Assembly: GCF_010548375.1 (NCBI RefSeq)
Contig: NZ_JAAGLY010000015.1
Coordinates: 124,001-188,000 of the forward strand
Direction: 5' to 3'
DNA from: Streptomyces sp. SID13726
GTDB lineage: Bacteria; Actinomycetota; Actinomycetes; Streptomycetales; Streptomycetaceae
Length of the DNA: 64,000 nucleotides
Every line of letters begins with the position of its first letter. Within the stretch, counting starts at the first letter, position 1. The notes below the pieces were generated by a model. It had not been told where the DNA came from. It saw nothing but the letters and a program-made list of their open reading frames with translations, and ran no database searches. This document shows, in pieces, positions 33,802 to 41,465 of the stretch. The translations under genes and the position numbers were made by a program.

Positions 33802-34464
33802 ATGTCATCCCTCCGGGTCCCCGGGCTACGGTTTCGGACAGTCCCCTCCTCCACCAGCAGCTCGGGCGGCCCGGCAGTGCAAGCAGATCTCTCCCCGGTC
33901 ATCGCGGCGACCGCCCACTGGCTGACCTGCGCCTACCCGCCCTCGGGCGGCGCGCTGGCCGCCGCTCTGTGCGAGGTGCAGGCCCGCCAGGCCGTGACGG
34001 TCGCCGCCTGGCTGCGCTATCCGACGGAGATGGACGTCGCCCTGGTCGGCATGGCAGGACCAGGCGGCGCCGCCCGGCTGGACCGGGTGACCGGGGCGGA
34101 CGACACCGGGCACCGGGTCACCGGCGCGGAAGACACCGGGCACTGGGTCACCGGCACGGAAGCCACCGGCCACCGGGACCCCGAGGAGCACGCCTGGCGC
34201 AGCTGGGTGGACGAGGTCGTCGCCAGCTGGGCGGCCTGTCTGCTCGCCGACCCGGCACTGGCCGAACTTGCGGTGGCCGAGGTCGCCCTGGGCGAACACA
34301 CGAGGGGCACCCCCGCGGCGTTCCGCCGTCTGCTCGCCCCGGACCCGACGGACCAGGGCGCCGCGGCCCTGCTCCGCCATCCCGACCTCCTCGAACCCGT
34401 GGCCGGACTGCACCGGGGCGCACTGCTCGACCGGCTGGGGTCGGACGAGGCGCTCATCGCCTGA
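33802..34464 (+). CDS. Hypothetical protein with internal VTGxxxTGH repeats
   Basis: Up to 220 residues; the start is uncertain (ATG 33802 has GGAG only two bases away, GTG 33877 is possible). Third-position GC and lack of stops support coding. The core region IAATAHWLTCAYPPSGGALAA is not recognised. In the middle, three consecutive 10-residue units (VTGADDTGHR, VTGAEDTGHW, VTGTEATGHR) are encoded by a 30-bp tandem repeat. The C-terminal half is helical and acidic. No domain is identified. It follows the mycothiol-enzyme gene by 53 bp and is convergent with the hemerythrin gene. Confidence 0.6.
   Translation: MSSLRVPGLRFRTVPSSTSSSGGPAVQADLSPVIAATAHWLTCAYPPSGGALAAALCEVQARQAVTVAAWLRYPTEMDVALVGMAGPGGAARLDRVTGADDTGHRVTGAEDTGHWVTGTEATGHRDPEEHAWRSWVDEVVASWAACLLADPALAELAVAEVALGEHTRGTPAAFRRLLAPDPTDQGAAALLRHPDLLEPVAGLHRGALLDRLGSDEALIA
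34087..34176 (+). repeat. 30-bp tandem repeat, three copies, inside a coding gene
   Basis: Units at 34087-34116, 34117-34146 and 34147-34176 each encode VTG-x-x-x-TGH-x and differ at a few bases. The 30-bp period keeps the frame, so copy number could vary between strains without disrupting the gene. Confidence 0.8.
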
Positions 34465-34490
34465 CGTACGCCCCTCGGGGAGCGTCAGGC
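34459..34490. terminator. Bidirectional terminator between convergent genes
   Basis: The outer stem GCCTGACG (34459-34466) pairs with CGTCAGGC (34483-34490), and an inner stem CCCC/GGGG closes on a TC loop. It overlaps the ends of both convergent genes, so it can serve either direction. Confidence 0.6.
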
Positions 34491-35048
34491 GTGCTTGCCC
34501 CGACCCGACAGCGCGTCGCGCAACCGGTCCACCATCCCCGCGCCCGGAGCCAGCAGCTTGTTCGCCGGGGGAGTGTCCGGGGCCGACGGGTGCGGGCGGG
34601 TCGGCGCCGTCTTCTTGGCCATGCGCACCTTGTCGCCCAGCTCGTCGAGTTCCTTCTCCGAGCACGCGGCACGCAGTTGCGGGAAGAGGTTCTGCTCCTC
34701 GTCGGCGATGTGCGAACGGACCTCGGTCATCAACTCGCCGATGAGCCGGTCGAACCCGGGATCGTCCGGCTCGCAGCCCTCCAGGTCCTTCATCAGCCGC
34801 TCGGCCGTGGAGTGGTCCTCGATCTCCCGGTCCGCCATGGTGTTCCCGTTGACCAGGTACTCCCGCACCGCCGGGTAGAGATACTCCTCCTCGGCGACCG
34901 AGTGGCGCACCAGCTCGATGGTGGCCTGGTCGGCGAAGAGCTTGCGGTCCTTCTCGCCGGACGGCAGCGCCTCGATCCTCCCGAACAGCTCCTCGACCTC
35001 CCGGTGATCGGTCACCAGCTCGTCGATGACGTTTCCTCCATGTCCCAT
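34485..35048 (-). CDS. Hemerythrin HHE-domain protein
   Basis: 187 residues from ATG 35048, with GGAGG 8 nt upstream; a GTG three codons earlier is too close to that site. Di-iron ligands appear as His/Glu in TDHREVEELF, VRHSVAEEEYLYP, EDHSTAERLM and RSHIADEEQNLFPQL, the usual hemerythrin four-helix pattern. The Lys/Pro-rich C-terminal tail is outside the fold. Streptomyces proteins of this type are often stress-induced and bind O2, NO or peroxide at the di-iron site; the specific role here is unknown. Confidence 0.88.
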   Translation of the reverse strand: MGHGGNVIDELVTDHREVEELFGRIEALPSGEKDRKLFADQATIELVRHSVAEEEYLYPAVREYLVNGNTMADREIEDHSTAERLMKDLEGCEPDDPGFDRLIGELMTEVRSHIADEEQNLFPQLRAACSEKELDELGDKVRMAKKTAPTRPHPSAPDTPPANKLLAPGAGMVDRLRDALSGRGKHA

Positions 35049-35200
35049 GTCCTTCACCTCCGCACCCCGAGTGCCCTGGGCCGCCTTCCCTACGCCCGGT
35101 CACAGGACCGTCGACAGGCACGGCGCCCGTGGTGTTAAGGACGGCCCCTCGATGGAACCCGGACCAGGACACCGGCGTACGACGCCCCCGGGAGGACGAT

Positions 35201-36391
35201 GTGACCGACGCCGTGGACGAGGTGCTCGCGCGGGTGCGCGGGGAAGTGGCCGCCCGCGGGCAGCGGCTGTGGGACATGGCGCGGATGCTGCACTCCGACC
35301 CGGAGTACGCCTTCGAGGAGCACCGGGCGGCGGCCCTGCTGTGCGGCGAACTCGAATGGGCGGGCTTCGAGGTGCGCCGGGACGTGGCGGGACTGCCCAC
35401 CGCCTTCACCGCACGGTCCGGCACCAGGACCCGCCCCGCGGTGGCCCTGCTGCTGGAGTACGACGCCCTCCCGGGCCTCGGCCACGCGTGCGGCCACAAT
35501 CTGATCGCCGCCGCGGGACTCGGCGCCGCCCTGGCCGCCCGCGCCGTGCTCGACCGGGACGCGGGCACCGTGTGGGCCGTCGGCACCCCGGCCGAGGAAG
35601 GCGGCGGAGGCAAGGTCGCCGAGACCGACGCCGGGGTCTTCGACGACATCGACGCGGCCCTCATGTTCCATCCCGGGGTGCACAGCTGGCAGTGGGCGCC
35701 GCTGACCGCGCAGGCCCAGTACCGGGTCGGCTTCCACGGCCGCGCCGCCCACCCGACCGGGAACCCCACCGAGGGCATCGACGCCCTCGCCGCCCTGGTC
35801 CAGCTGTTCAACACCCTGGCCGTGGTGGGGCGCAGGCTGCCCGAGGGCTCCCATGTGCAGGGCATCGTCACCGACGGCGGCAGGGCGACCAACATCGTCC
35901 CCGAGTACGCGGAGGGGCTCTTCGGCCTGCGCGCGGTGACCACGGCCGCGCTGGAGGACCTGGCGGGAGAACTGCTCACCTGCGCCCAGGGAGTGGCCAG
36001 GGCGACCGGCACGACGGTCACCGTGGAACAGGCCACGCCCCGCTACGAGCACTTCCGTGACAGCGCCGCGCTGTCCGCCCGCTTCGCCCGGCACCTCGCG
36101 GCGACGGGCATCGCCATGACACCGCCCGAACCAGGCGTCTACCTGGGCTCTTCCGACGTCGGCAACGTCAGCGGGCGGGTGCCCGCCATCCACCCCTTCG
36201 TGGCGATCATGGCGGACGACGGCTCCGACCACACACCGGAGTTCGCCGTCGCGGCCGGCTCCGAGCGCGGCCGTCAGGTGATGCTGGCCGCCGCAGAGGC
36301 ATTGGCCCGCACGGCGGTGGAGGTCCTGCTGCGGCCCGAGCTGCGGGACGAGGCGTGGGACGCCCACGACCGAGCGGCGGTGCGCGGGTGA
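35201..36391 (+). CDS. M20D-family amidohydrolase/peptidase
   Basis: 396 residues from GTG 35201, with GGAGG at 35191-35195. The motif EYDALPGLGHACGHN holds the metal-binding Cys/His cluster of the AbgB/HipO (aminoacylase-like) group, GTPAEEGGGGK the catalytic Glu pair, and FHGRAAHPTGNPTEGIDAL the dimerisation-domain His. DGSDHTPEFA supplies a last metal His. It probably hydrolyses an N-acyl or aminobenzoyl amino acid. Within AbgB-type enzymes the substrate cannot be predicted. It is convergent with the metallophosphoesterase gene 12 bp away. Confidence 0.87.
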   Translation: MTDAVDEVLARVRGEVAARGQRLWDMARMLHSDPEYAFEEHRAAALLCGELEWAGFEVRRDVAGLPTAFTARSGTRTRPAVALLLEYDALPGLGHACGHNLIAAAGLGAALAARAVLDRDAGTVWAVGTPAEEGGGGKVAETDAGVFDDIDAALMFHPGVHSWQWAPLTAQAQYRVGFHGRAAHPTGNPTEGIDALAALVQLFNTLAVVGRRLPEGSHVQGIVTDGGRATNIVPEYAEGLFGLRAVTTAALEDLAGELLTCAQGVARATGTTVTVEQATPRYEHFRDSAALSARFARHLAATGIAMTPPEPGVYLGSSDVGNVSGRVPAIHPFVAIMADDGSDHTPEFAVAAGSERGRQVMLAAAEALARTAVEVLLRPELRDEAWDAHDRAAVRG

Positions 36392-36403
36392 GCACCGCTC
36401 GGT

Positions 36404-37129
36404 TCAGTCCGCGTGCAGGTGGTAGACGTTGAACGCCCGCCGGATCACCGGCTGGGCCACGTTGCGCACCCGCACCCCGCCGGCCGTCATGCCGTGCTCC
36501 GTGCCCGCGTGCGCGTGTCCGTGCACGCTCAGGTCGGCTCCGGCCGTGTCGATCGCCTCGGCCAGCAGATAGCTGCCGAGGAACGGATAGATCTCCGGCG
36601 GCTCACCGGCCAGGGTGTCGGCGACGGGGGAGAAGTGCGTCAGCGCCACCCGGACCGCGCAGTCCTGCCGGTCCAGTTCCTCGAGCGCGGTGCGCAGCCC
36701 GTCCGCGCAGCGCCGTGAGTATCGTACGAACTCCTTCATCAGCGGCTCGCCGAACTCCCCGGCACTGCGGCCCACGAACCCGCCGCCGAACCCCTTCGTC
36801 CCGGCGACCCCCACCCGGGTCCCGCCGCACTCCAGGACCGTCCCCTCGCCCTCCAGCACCCGTACGCCCGCGTCCTCCAGGAGCGCGGCGACCTTCCCGG
36901 GCTGCTCGTCGTGGTGGTCGTGGTTGCCGAGGACCGCCACGACGGGCACCGCGAGGCCCCGCAGTTCCTGGGCGACGACCCGGGCCTCCTCCGGGGTGCC
37001 GTGCCGGGTGAGGTCCCCGGCCAGCAGGAGCAGGTCCGCGCAGTCGGGCAGGGTGTCGAAGGCGGGCCGCAGCAGGCCCTGGCTCTCCGGGCCCATGTGG
37101 ATGTCCCCCACGGCGGCGACGCGGATCAC
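36404..37129 (-). CDS. Calcineurin-like metallophosphoesterase
   Basis: 241 residues starting at GTG 37129, overlapping the BON-gene stop (GTGA). All five metal-binding blocks are present in order: GDIHMG, AGDLTRHG, LGNHDHH, LTHFSPV and VHGHAHAG. It belongs to the Icc/YfcE-like soluble phosphodiesterases. Last gene of a three-gene operon whose stops and starts all overlap, so its role is presumably tied to the nucleotidyltransferase-like protein encoded first. Confidence 0.88.
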   Translation of the reverse strand: MIRVAAVGDIHMGPESQGLLRPAFDTLPDCADLLLLAGDLTRHGTPEEARVVAQELRGLAVPVVAVLGNHDHHDEQPGKVAALLEDAGVRVLEGEGTVLECGGTRVGVAGTKGFGGGFVGRSAGEFGEPLMKEFVRYSRRCADGLRTALEELDRQDCAVRVALTHFSPVADTLAGEPPEIYPFLGSYLLAEAIDTAGADLSVHGHAHAGTEHGMTAGGVRVRNVAQPVIRRAFNVYHLHAD

Positions 37130-37377
37130 GGCAGCTCCTCCGCCCCGTCGGGCGTGGCGTTCTCCGCCACCACCACGTCCGTGTGCACGGCGAGTCCGGC
37201 CAGCTCCTCACGGACGGTCCGCAGCACCGTCTCCCGGCACTGCGCGGACGGCACCGTGCCGGTGACCACGACCGCGTCCGCCCGCACCTCGGCGCGGACT
37301 CCCAGCTCGCCCAGTTCCTCAGCGGCCAGCCGGTCACGGAGGTGGGCGACGCGGTACTCGACGTTCTCCTCGCTCAT
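37126..37377 (-). CDS. Small BON-domain protein
   Basis: 83 residues from ATG 37377, overlapping the upstream stop (ATGA) and the downstream start (GTGA). The BON signature is seen in LGELGVRAEVRADAVVVTGTVP, given here by its core VRADAVVVTGTVPSAQCRE, followed by VLRTVREELAG and HTDVVVA. There is no signal peptide, so unlike OsmY it is cytoplasmic. BON domains bind lipids or act as interaction modules; here it is probably an adaptor within the three-gene operon. Confidence 0.82.
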   Translation of the reverse strand: MSEENVEYRVAHLRDRLAAEELGELGVRAEVRADAVVVTGTVPSAQCRETVLRTVREELAGLAVHTDVVVAENATPDGAEELP

Positions 37378-38078
37378 GACGGCCCCTCCGGAGTCCCCGG
37401 CGTATCCGACGCGCCCGGCGTCCTCGGCCCGATGACCTCCAGCCGCTCCAGGAAGTAGAAGAACGCGTCCGGCATCGGAGCGTCCCCGCAACCCCGGCGT
37501 ACGGCGTCCCAGTCGACCTTCTCGCGCAGCGACCTGGCGATCGGCAGCACCGCCCCGAAGTCGCAGTGGTGCTCGGAGAACGCCGACAGCAGGCTGTGCA
37601 GCAGATCCGTGGGGGACAGCACCGGCATGAACACCGAGTCCACCGACAGCTCCTCGGCTCGCGCGAGCAACTCCACGGTGACCGGCTGGTGCGCCAGCTC
37701 GAAGATCAGGTCGACCTGCTGGCCCAGACAGTCGGCCTTCAGCAGCCAGTCCTCCGGAGGCGTACGGACGGTGAGGCCCGCCTCGCGCAGGGTCTCGGCC
37801 ACGGCCCCGGCGTCCTCGGGAAGGACGGCGAAATCGACGTCGTGCTGGAGATTCTGGGCACCGCCGTGCGCGTACACGGCGACACTGCCCGTGAGCGCGA
37901 ACGGGTGCTCCGCCCGCTTCAGGATCGCGCCGACCTGCTTGGCCGCCTCCAGGATCGCCTGGTTGCGGTCGACGGGGAGTGCCGGGGCGCGCGCGTCGGG
38001 AGCGGTGTCCCCCGTCGCCAGTCGCAGACCGGCGACGCCCCCGTGGCGGTCGACGCCGTCGTCGGCGTGCTGCGTCAT
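37374..38078 (-). CDS. Nucleotidyltransferase-fold protein
   Basis: 234 residues from ATG 38078. The minimal nucleotidyltransferase motif is FALTGSVAVYAHGG followed by DVDFAVLPED, that is GS-x(n)-DxD, with a third acidic residue plausible in VDLIFE. The C-terminal helical part (SPTDLLHSLLSAFSEHHCDFG to FLERLEVIG) resembles AbiEii-like or aminoglycoside-adenylyltransferase-like folds. No partner antitoxin is adjacent, so a toxin role is unsupported. It overlaps the BON gene by 4 nt. The target is unknown. Confidence 0.75.
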   Translation of the reverse strand: MTQHADDGVDRHGGVAGLRLATGDTAPDARAPALPVDRNQAILEAAKQVGAILKRAEHPFALTGSVAVYAHGGAQNLQHDVDFAVLPEDAGAVAETLREAGLTVRTPPEDWLLKADCLGQQVDLIFELAHQPVTVELLARAEELSVDSVFMPVLSPTDLLHSLLSAFSEHHCDFGAVLPIARSLREKVDWDAVRRGCGDAPMPDAFFYFLERLEVIGPRTPGASDTPGTPEGPS

Positions 38079-38251
38079 CGCTGCCCCCTTCCTGGCCGAC
38101 CCGCACCGCGGGGGCCGTGACGGTGCGCGCCGAGTACCCGGGGGGCCGGATTCGACACGGGCGGGGGTTGGGCGGGCCGGCAGGAGGGGGTGGGGGCTGT
38201 CACCGGGGGCATGGCAGCCGTGAGGCGGGCCCAGCCGGCGACCGGTGACCG

Positions 38252-38821
38252 TCAGGCGTCCGGCCACTCCCCCCGCCCCACCAGCCCGAGCACCAGCGCG
38301 GCGATGTTCCACGCGTCGTCCACCCCGCGGTGATGCCGTCCTTCGAGCGGCAGCCCGGCGATCTCCAGAGCCTGCGCCATTCCGGGGCGCTTGCGCAGGC
38401 CGTTGGCCTCGGTGAACACGGCCTTGGCGTTGTGGTGCCTGCGGCCGAAGGGGTACGGCGTCCTCGTCGCCCCGCACTGCCGGGTGAACTGGTGACGGTC
38501 GTAGTCGCCCCAACTCGCCCACGGCCGGGCCCCGGACGCGTGCTCGGCCGCCAGCAACCGGCACGCCTCCCCGAACGGCAGTCCCCGGTCGGCCTCGTCC
38601 TGGGTGATACCGGTCAACTCGGTGCAGAACGCGCTGACGTCGGAGCGCACGGGCCGCACCAGGACCCGGTGCCGGGCGAGCCGCACACCGGCCGACAGGT
38701 CGACGACGGCCAGCCCGATCTCGATGATCTCGCTGACCGAGCCCGGCGGAGGGGAGCCCGGCCAGCACGTGGCTTCCACGTCCACGACGTTCAGGAGGTG
38801 CTCGGTACCCGTGCTGTTCAT
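38252..38821 (-). CDS. DEDDh 3'-5' exonuclease (KapD/ERI1-like)
   Basis: 189 residues. Exo I motif NVVDVEATCW supplies Asp14 and Glu16, SWGDYDRHQF is Exo II, and HRGVDDAWNIA is Exo III with the His and last Asp of the DEDDh class. ELTGITQDE is the usual loop after Exo I. Length fits the single-domain KapD/ERI1 exonucleases that trim RNA or DNA 3' ends. It is divergent from the DUF1996 gene; the 198 bp between them hold both leaders and no other gene. Confidence 0.88.
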   Translation of the reverse strand: MNSTGTEHLLNVVDVEATCWPGSPPPGSVSEIIEIGLAVVDLSAGVRLARHRVLVRPVRSDVSAFCTELTGITQDEADRGLPFGEACRLLAAEHASGARPWASWGDYDRHQFTRQCGATRTPYPFGRRHHNAKAVFTEANGLRKRPGMAQALEIAGLPLEGRHHRGVDDAWNIAALVLGLVGRGEWPDA

Positions 38822-39019
38822 GAAGCGAACCGTAAGAGCGCAGATGTGTGCGAGTCATCTCGTTTTCCCTGCACAGAGGTTCGGGCGGGAGTGGTGGAAC
38901 TCAGCGTTCCGTATGAGAGTGCTGTGAATTTCCGATGCGGTTGAACACCGGGGGGTCGCCGTCCGTATGGGGCGAGGGATTTGCATGCCCGCAGAGCCGA
39001 CACGCGCAGGAGTATTTCC

Positions 39020-41146
39020 GTGGGACGAAGCAACCGCAGACGCCCGACAGGCGCACGACGTGCGACCTTTGCCGCAGTAGCCCTGATGCTCGGGGGTGGT
39101 GGCCTGGTCGCGGCGAATGTGTACGCCTCCGCCACGGAGAGCGGCACACCGCAGCAGACGTCGTGGGGAGCCGTCACGATCAACTGCCCGGACGTCGGTG
39201 ACACGCTGACCAGCGTGCCCGACGGTTCGAAGGCGGACGTGGACAAGGAACTCGCCCTGCTGGACCAGCAGGTGGCCGAGGCCTACCAGCAGCTCCAGGA
39301 CCCGTCGGTGGACAGCAGCGAGGCCGCGCAGAGCCGGATCGTCGATCCGCTGGGCGAGAACCGCGCCGCCACCATCGACCGCATATCCGCCGCCCTGGAA
39401 CGCTCCGGCGAACGCCCGGACGGGCTCGGCGACATGGCCGCGTGCACCCTGCGCGCGACCGAGAACCAGAACGGCGACGGCCAGGACCAGCAGCAGGGCG
39501 ACGGCCAGGACCAGCAGGGCCAGAACCAGGACGGCCAGGGCGACGGCCGGCAGGGTGACGGCCAGAACCAGGGTGACCAGCAGGGCGACGGCCAGGATCA
39601 AGGCGGCCAGCAGCAGGGCAACGGCGGGCAGGCCGGCAACGGACCCGTCGCCGCCGACTACGCCGACATCAAGAACGCTCCGCAAGCCGCACAGGCGCCG
39701 CAGGCTCAGGGCGACGCCTCCCGTGGCACCTTCGTCACCAGCTGCGGGGTCAACGCCAACGGCCTGTTCAACTCGGACAACGTCATCGTGGCCCCGGGTG
39801 TCTCCAACGGCGCCCACCACTTCCACGACTACGTCGGCAACCAGTCCAACACCGCCTTCGCCAGCGACCAGGACCTGGCCGACGCCCAGACGAGCTGTGT
39901 CGACCAGGGCGACAAGTCCACGTACTACTGGCCCGTGATCCGGCTCCAGAACGGAACGCAGGAGCAGGACGCGAACAAGCCAGGCGGTGGCATCGAGGGC
40001 AACGCCGGCAAGATCGTCACGCCCAAGGAGGTGACGCTGACCTTCGTCGGCAACCCCCGCGGCAAGGTCACCGCGATGCCGCGACTGCTGCGCATCATCA
40101 CCGGCGACGCCAAGGCCTTCGTCAACGGCACCGCCAACGCCAACGCGTCCTGGAGCTGCACCGGGTTCGAGGACCGCCAGCTGAAGGACAAGTACCCACT
40201 GTGCCCGCAGGGCAGTGACGTGGTGCGCACCTTCAAGTTCCAGAGCTGCTGGGACGGGCGCAACATCGACAGCGCCAACCACCGCACCCACGTGGCGTTC
40301 GCCCAGAACGACGGCACCTGCCCGCAGGGCTTCGAGGCCATCCCGCAGCTGGTCCAGCGGATCGTCTACGACGTCGACGCGCCCAGCCTGAACGACGGCG
40401 GCCGTACGACCCCGCTGTTCGCGGTCGACTCCTTCCCGGAGCAGGTCCACAAGCCCGTCACCGACCACGGCGACTTCATCAACGTCTTCGACGAGAACCT
40501 GATGAACGAGATGGTCGGCTGCATCAACGACGGCCGCCAGTGCGGCGCGGGCACGGGCCAGGACGACCCGGGCAACGGCGACAACGGCAATGGCGGAAAC
40601 GGGAACGACGACAACGGCGGGAACGGCAACGGCGGCGACAACGGGAACGGCAACGGCGGCGACAACGGCGCCGACCCGGACCCCGGCGCCAGCCAGGACC
40701 CCGGCAACGGGAACGGCAACGGCAACGGCGGCAACGACAACGGCTCCGAGGACAACCCCGGAAACGACGACGAGCCGCAGCAGCAGCCCACCCCGACCAC
40801 CCAGGCCCCCGCGGGCGGCCAGACGACCGCCCCGGCCGGCAACGAGCCCAAGACCTACAGCTCACCCACCGCCCACAGCACCACCGCCCCCGACAAGGGC
40901 AACGGCAACGGCGGCAACGGCCAGGCCGGTCAGCCGAACCCCCAGGACGACACCGCGACTGAAGACCCCGGAACCGGCTCCACCGGCGCCGTGACCCAGC
41001 CCCCGGTGCTCGCCCAGCCCGAGCCCCAGGGCAACCAGGGCAGCCTCGCCGAGACCGGTGCGCAACTGTGGCCGGCCGCGCTCGGAGCGATCCTCCTGAT
41101 CTCCGGGTTCGTTCTGCTACGACGCACCAGCCGCCGTTCGATGTGA
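39020..41146 (+). CDS. LAETG-anchored DUF1996 wall protein
   Basis: 708 residues from GTG 39020, with AGGAG at 39008-39012. Order: basic N-terminus and signal peptide (about 1-40), a short helical domain, a Gln/Gly/Asp-rich repeat (GDGQDQQ type, about 150-215), a DUF1996 domain (about 235-507, opening TFVTSCGVNANG and including NGAHHFHDYVGN), an Asn/Gly-rich NGNGG repeat (about 515-585), a Pro/Thr-rich spacer, then LAETG (676-680), a membrane segment (about 684-703) and RRTSRRSM. LAxTG is the class E sortase signal used for long chaplins in Streptomyces, so this protein is probably wall-linked. DUF1996 occurs in fungal and actinobacterial secreted proteins of unknown function; paired His-His-x-His suggests a metal site. 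Confidence 0.85.
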   Translation: MGRSNRRRPTGARRATFAAVALMLGGGGLVAANVYASATESGTPQQTSWGAVTINCPDVGDTLTSVPDGSKADVDKELALLDQQVAEAYQQLQDPSVDSSEAAQSRIVDPLGENRAATIDRISAALERSGERPDGLGDMAACTLRATENQNGDGQDQQQGDGQDQQGQNQDGQGDGRQGDGQNQGDQQGDGQDQGGQQQGNGGQAGNGPVAADYADIKNAPQAAQAPQAQGDASRGTFVTSCGVNANGLFNSDNVIVAPGVSNGAHHFHDYVGNQSNTAFASDQDLADAQTSCVDQGDKSTYYWPVIRLQNGTQEQDANKPGGGIEGNAGKIVTPKEVTLTFVGNPRGKVTAMPRLLRIITGDAKAFVNGTANANASWSCTGFEDRQLKDKYPLCPQGSDVVRTFKFQSCWDGRNIDSANHRTHVAFAQNDGTCPQGFEAIPQLVQRIVYDVDAPSLNDGGRTTPLFAVDSFPEQVHKPVTDHGDFINVFDENLMNEMVGCINDGRQCGAGTGQDDPGNGDNGNGGNGNDDNGGNGNGGDNGNGNGGDNGADPDPGASQDPGNGNGNGNGGNDNGSEDNPGNDDEPQQQPTPTTQAPAGGQTTAPAGNEPKTYSSPTAHSTTAPDKGNGNGGNGQAGQPNPQDDTATEDPGTGSTGAVTQPPVLAQPEPQGNQGSLAETGAQLWPAALGAILLISGFVLLRRTSRRSM

Positions 41147-41169
41147 CATCGACCGGCACCGGCGAGAAA

Positions 41170-41223
41170 CAGGGGTGGCTGTCCGCCACACGGCTCCACC
41201 GGCGGACAGCCACCCCTGCATTT
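41170..41223 (+). terminator. Long perfect hairpin after the DUF1996 gene
   Basis: An 18-bp perfect stem (41170-41187 with 41201-41218) and 13-nt loop are followed by CATTT. It lies 23 bp after the stop codon. Stem strength makes it a confident terminator despite the short U-run. Confidence 0.8.
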
Positions 41224-41246
41224 GACGTGAGTCATTCTTGATCCGG

Positions 41247-41256
41247 GAAACGTTTC
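41247..41256. promoter_or_regulatory. LacI-type palindrome GAAACGTTTC
   Basis: This 10-bp perfect palindrome with a central CG matches the core of LacI-family operators. It lies in the 319-bp gap between the DUF1996 gene and the serine hydrolase gene, about 210 bp before the latter. No LacI regulator is encoded in the window. The remainder of the gap shows no gene. Confidence 0.4.
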
Positions 41257-41465
41257 GGACCGTACTCCCGGGCGACCATGCCGACTGATGCCGTTGTACC
41301 CGCAAACTAAGCTGCGCAAGGGCGACGGCAAGGCCCCCTCGCAGCGAATTTCGGGCCGCCCCCGAGCACCGGCCACTGGTCCGTATGCAGCAGCACGGGA
41401 AGCAGGAGAGCGCCGGACCCGGTGAGGCTTGACGGGCCGTGACGTCCCCTCTTCCGGGAGCCTCC

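Noticed and set aside
37374..38078. Type IV toxin (AbiEii-like) reading of the nucleotidyltransferase
   Set aside because: No adjacent AbiEi-like antitoxin gene; the neighbours are a BON protein and a phosphoesterase.
39470..39640. Short repeated units in the DUF1996 gene that might suggest a CRISPR-like or satellite array
   Set aside because: The units are codon-level repeats (GDGQDQQ type) inside an open frame, without constant spacers.
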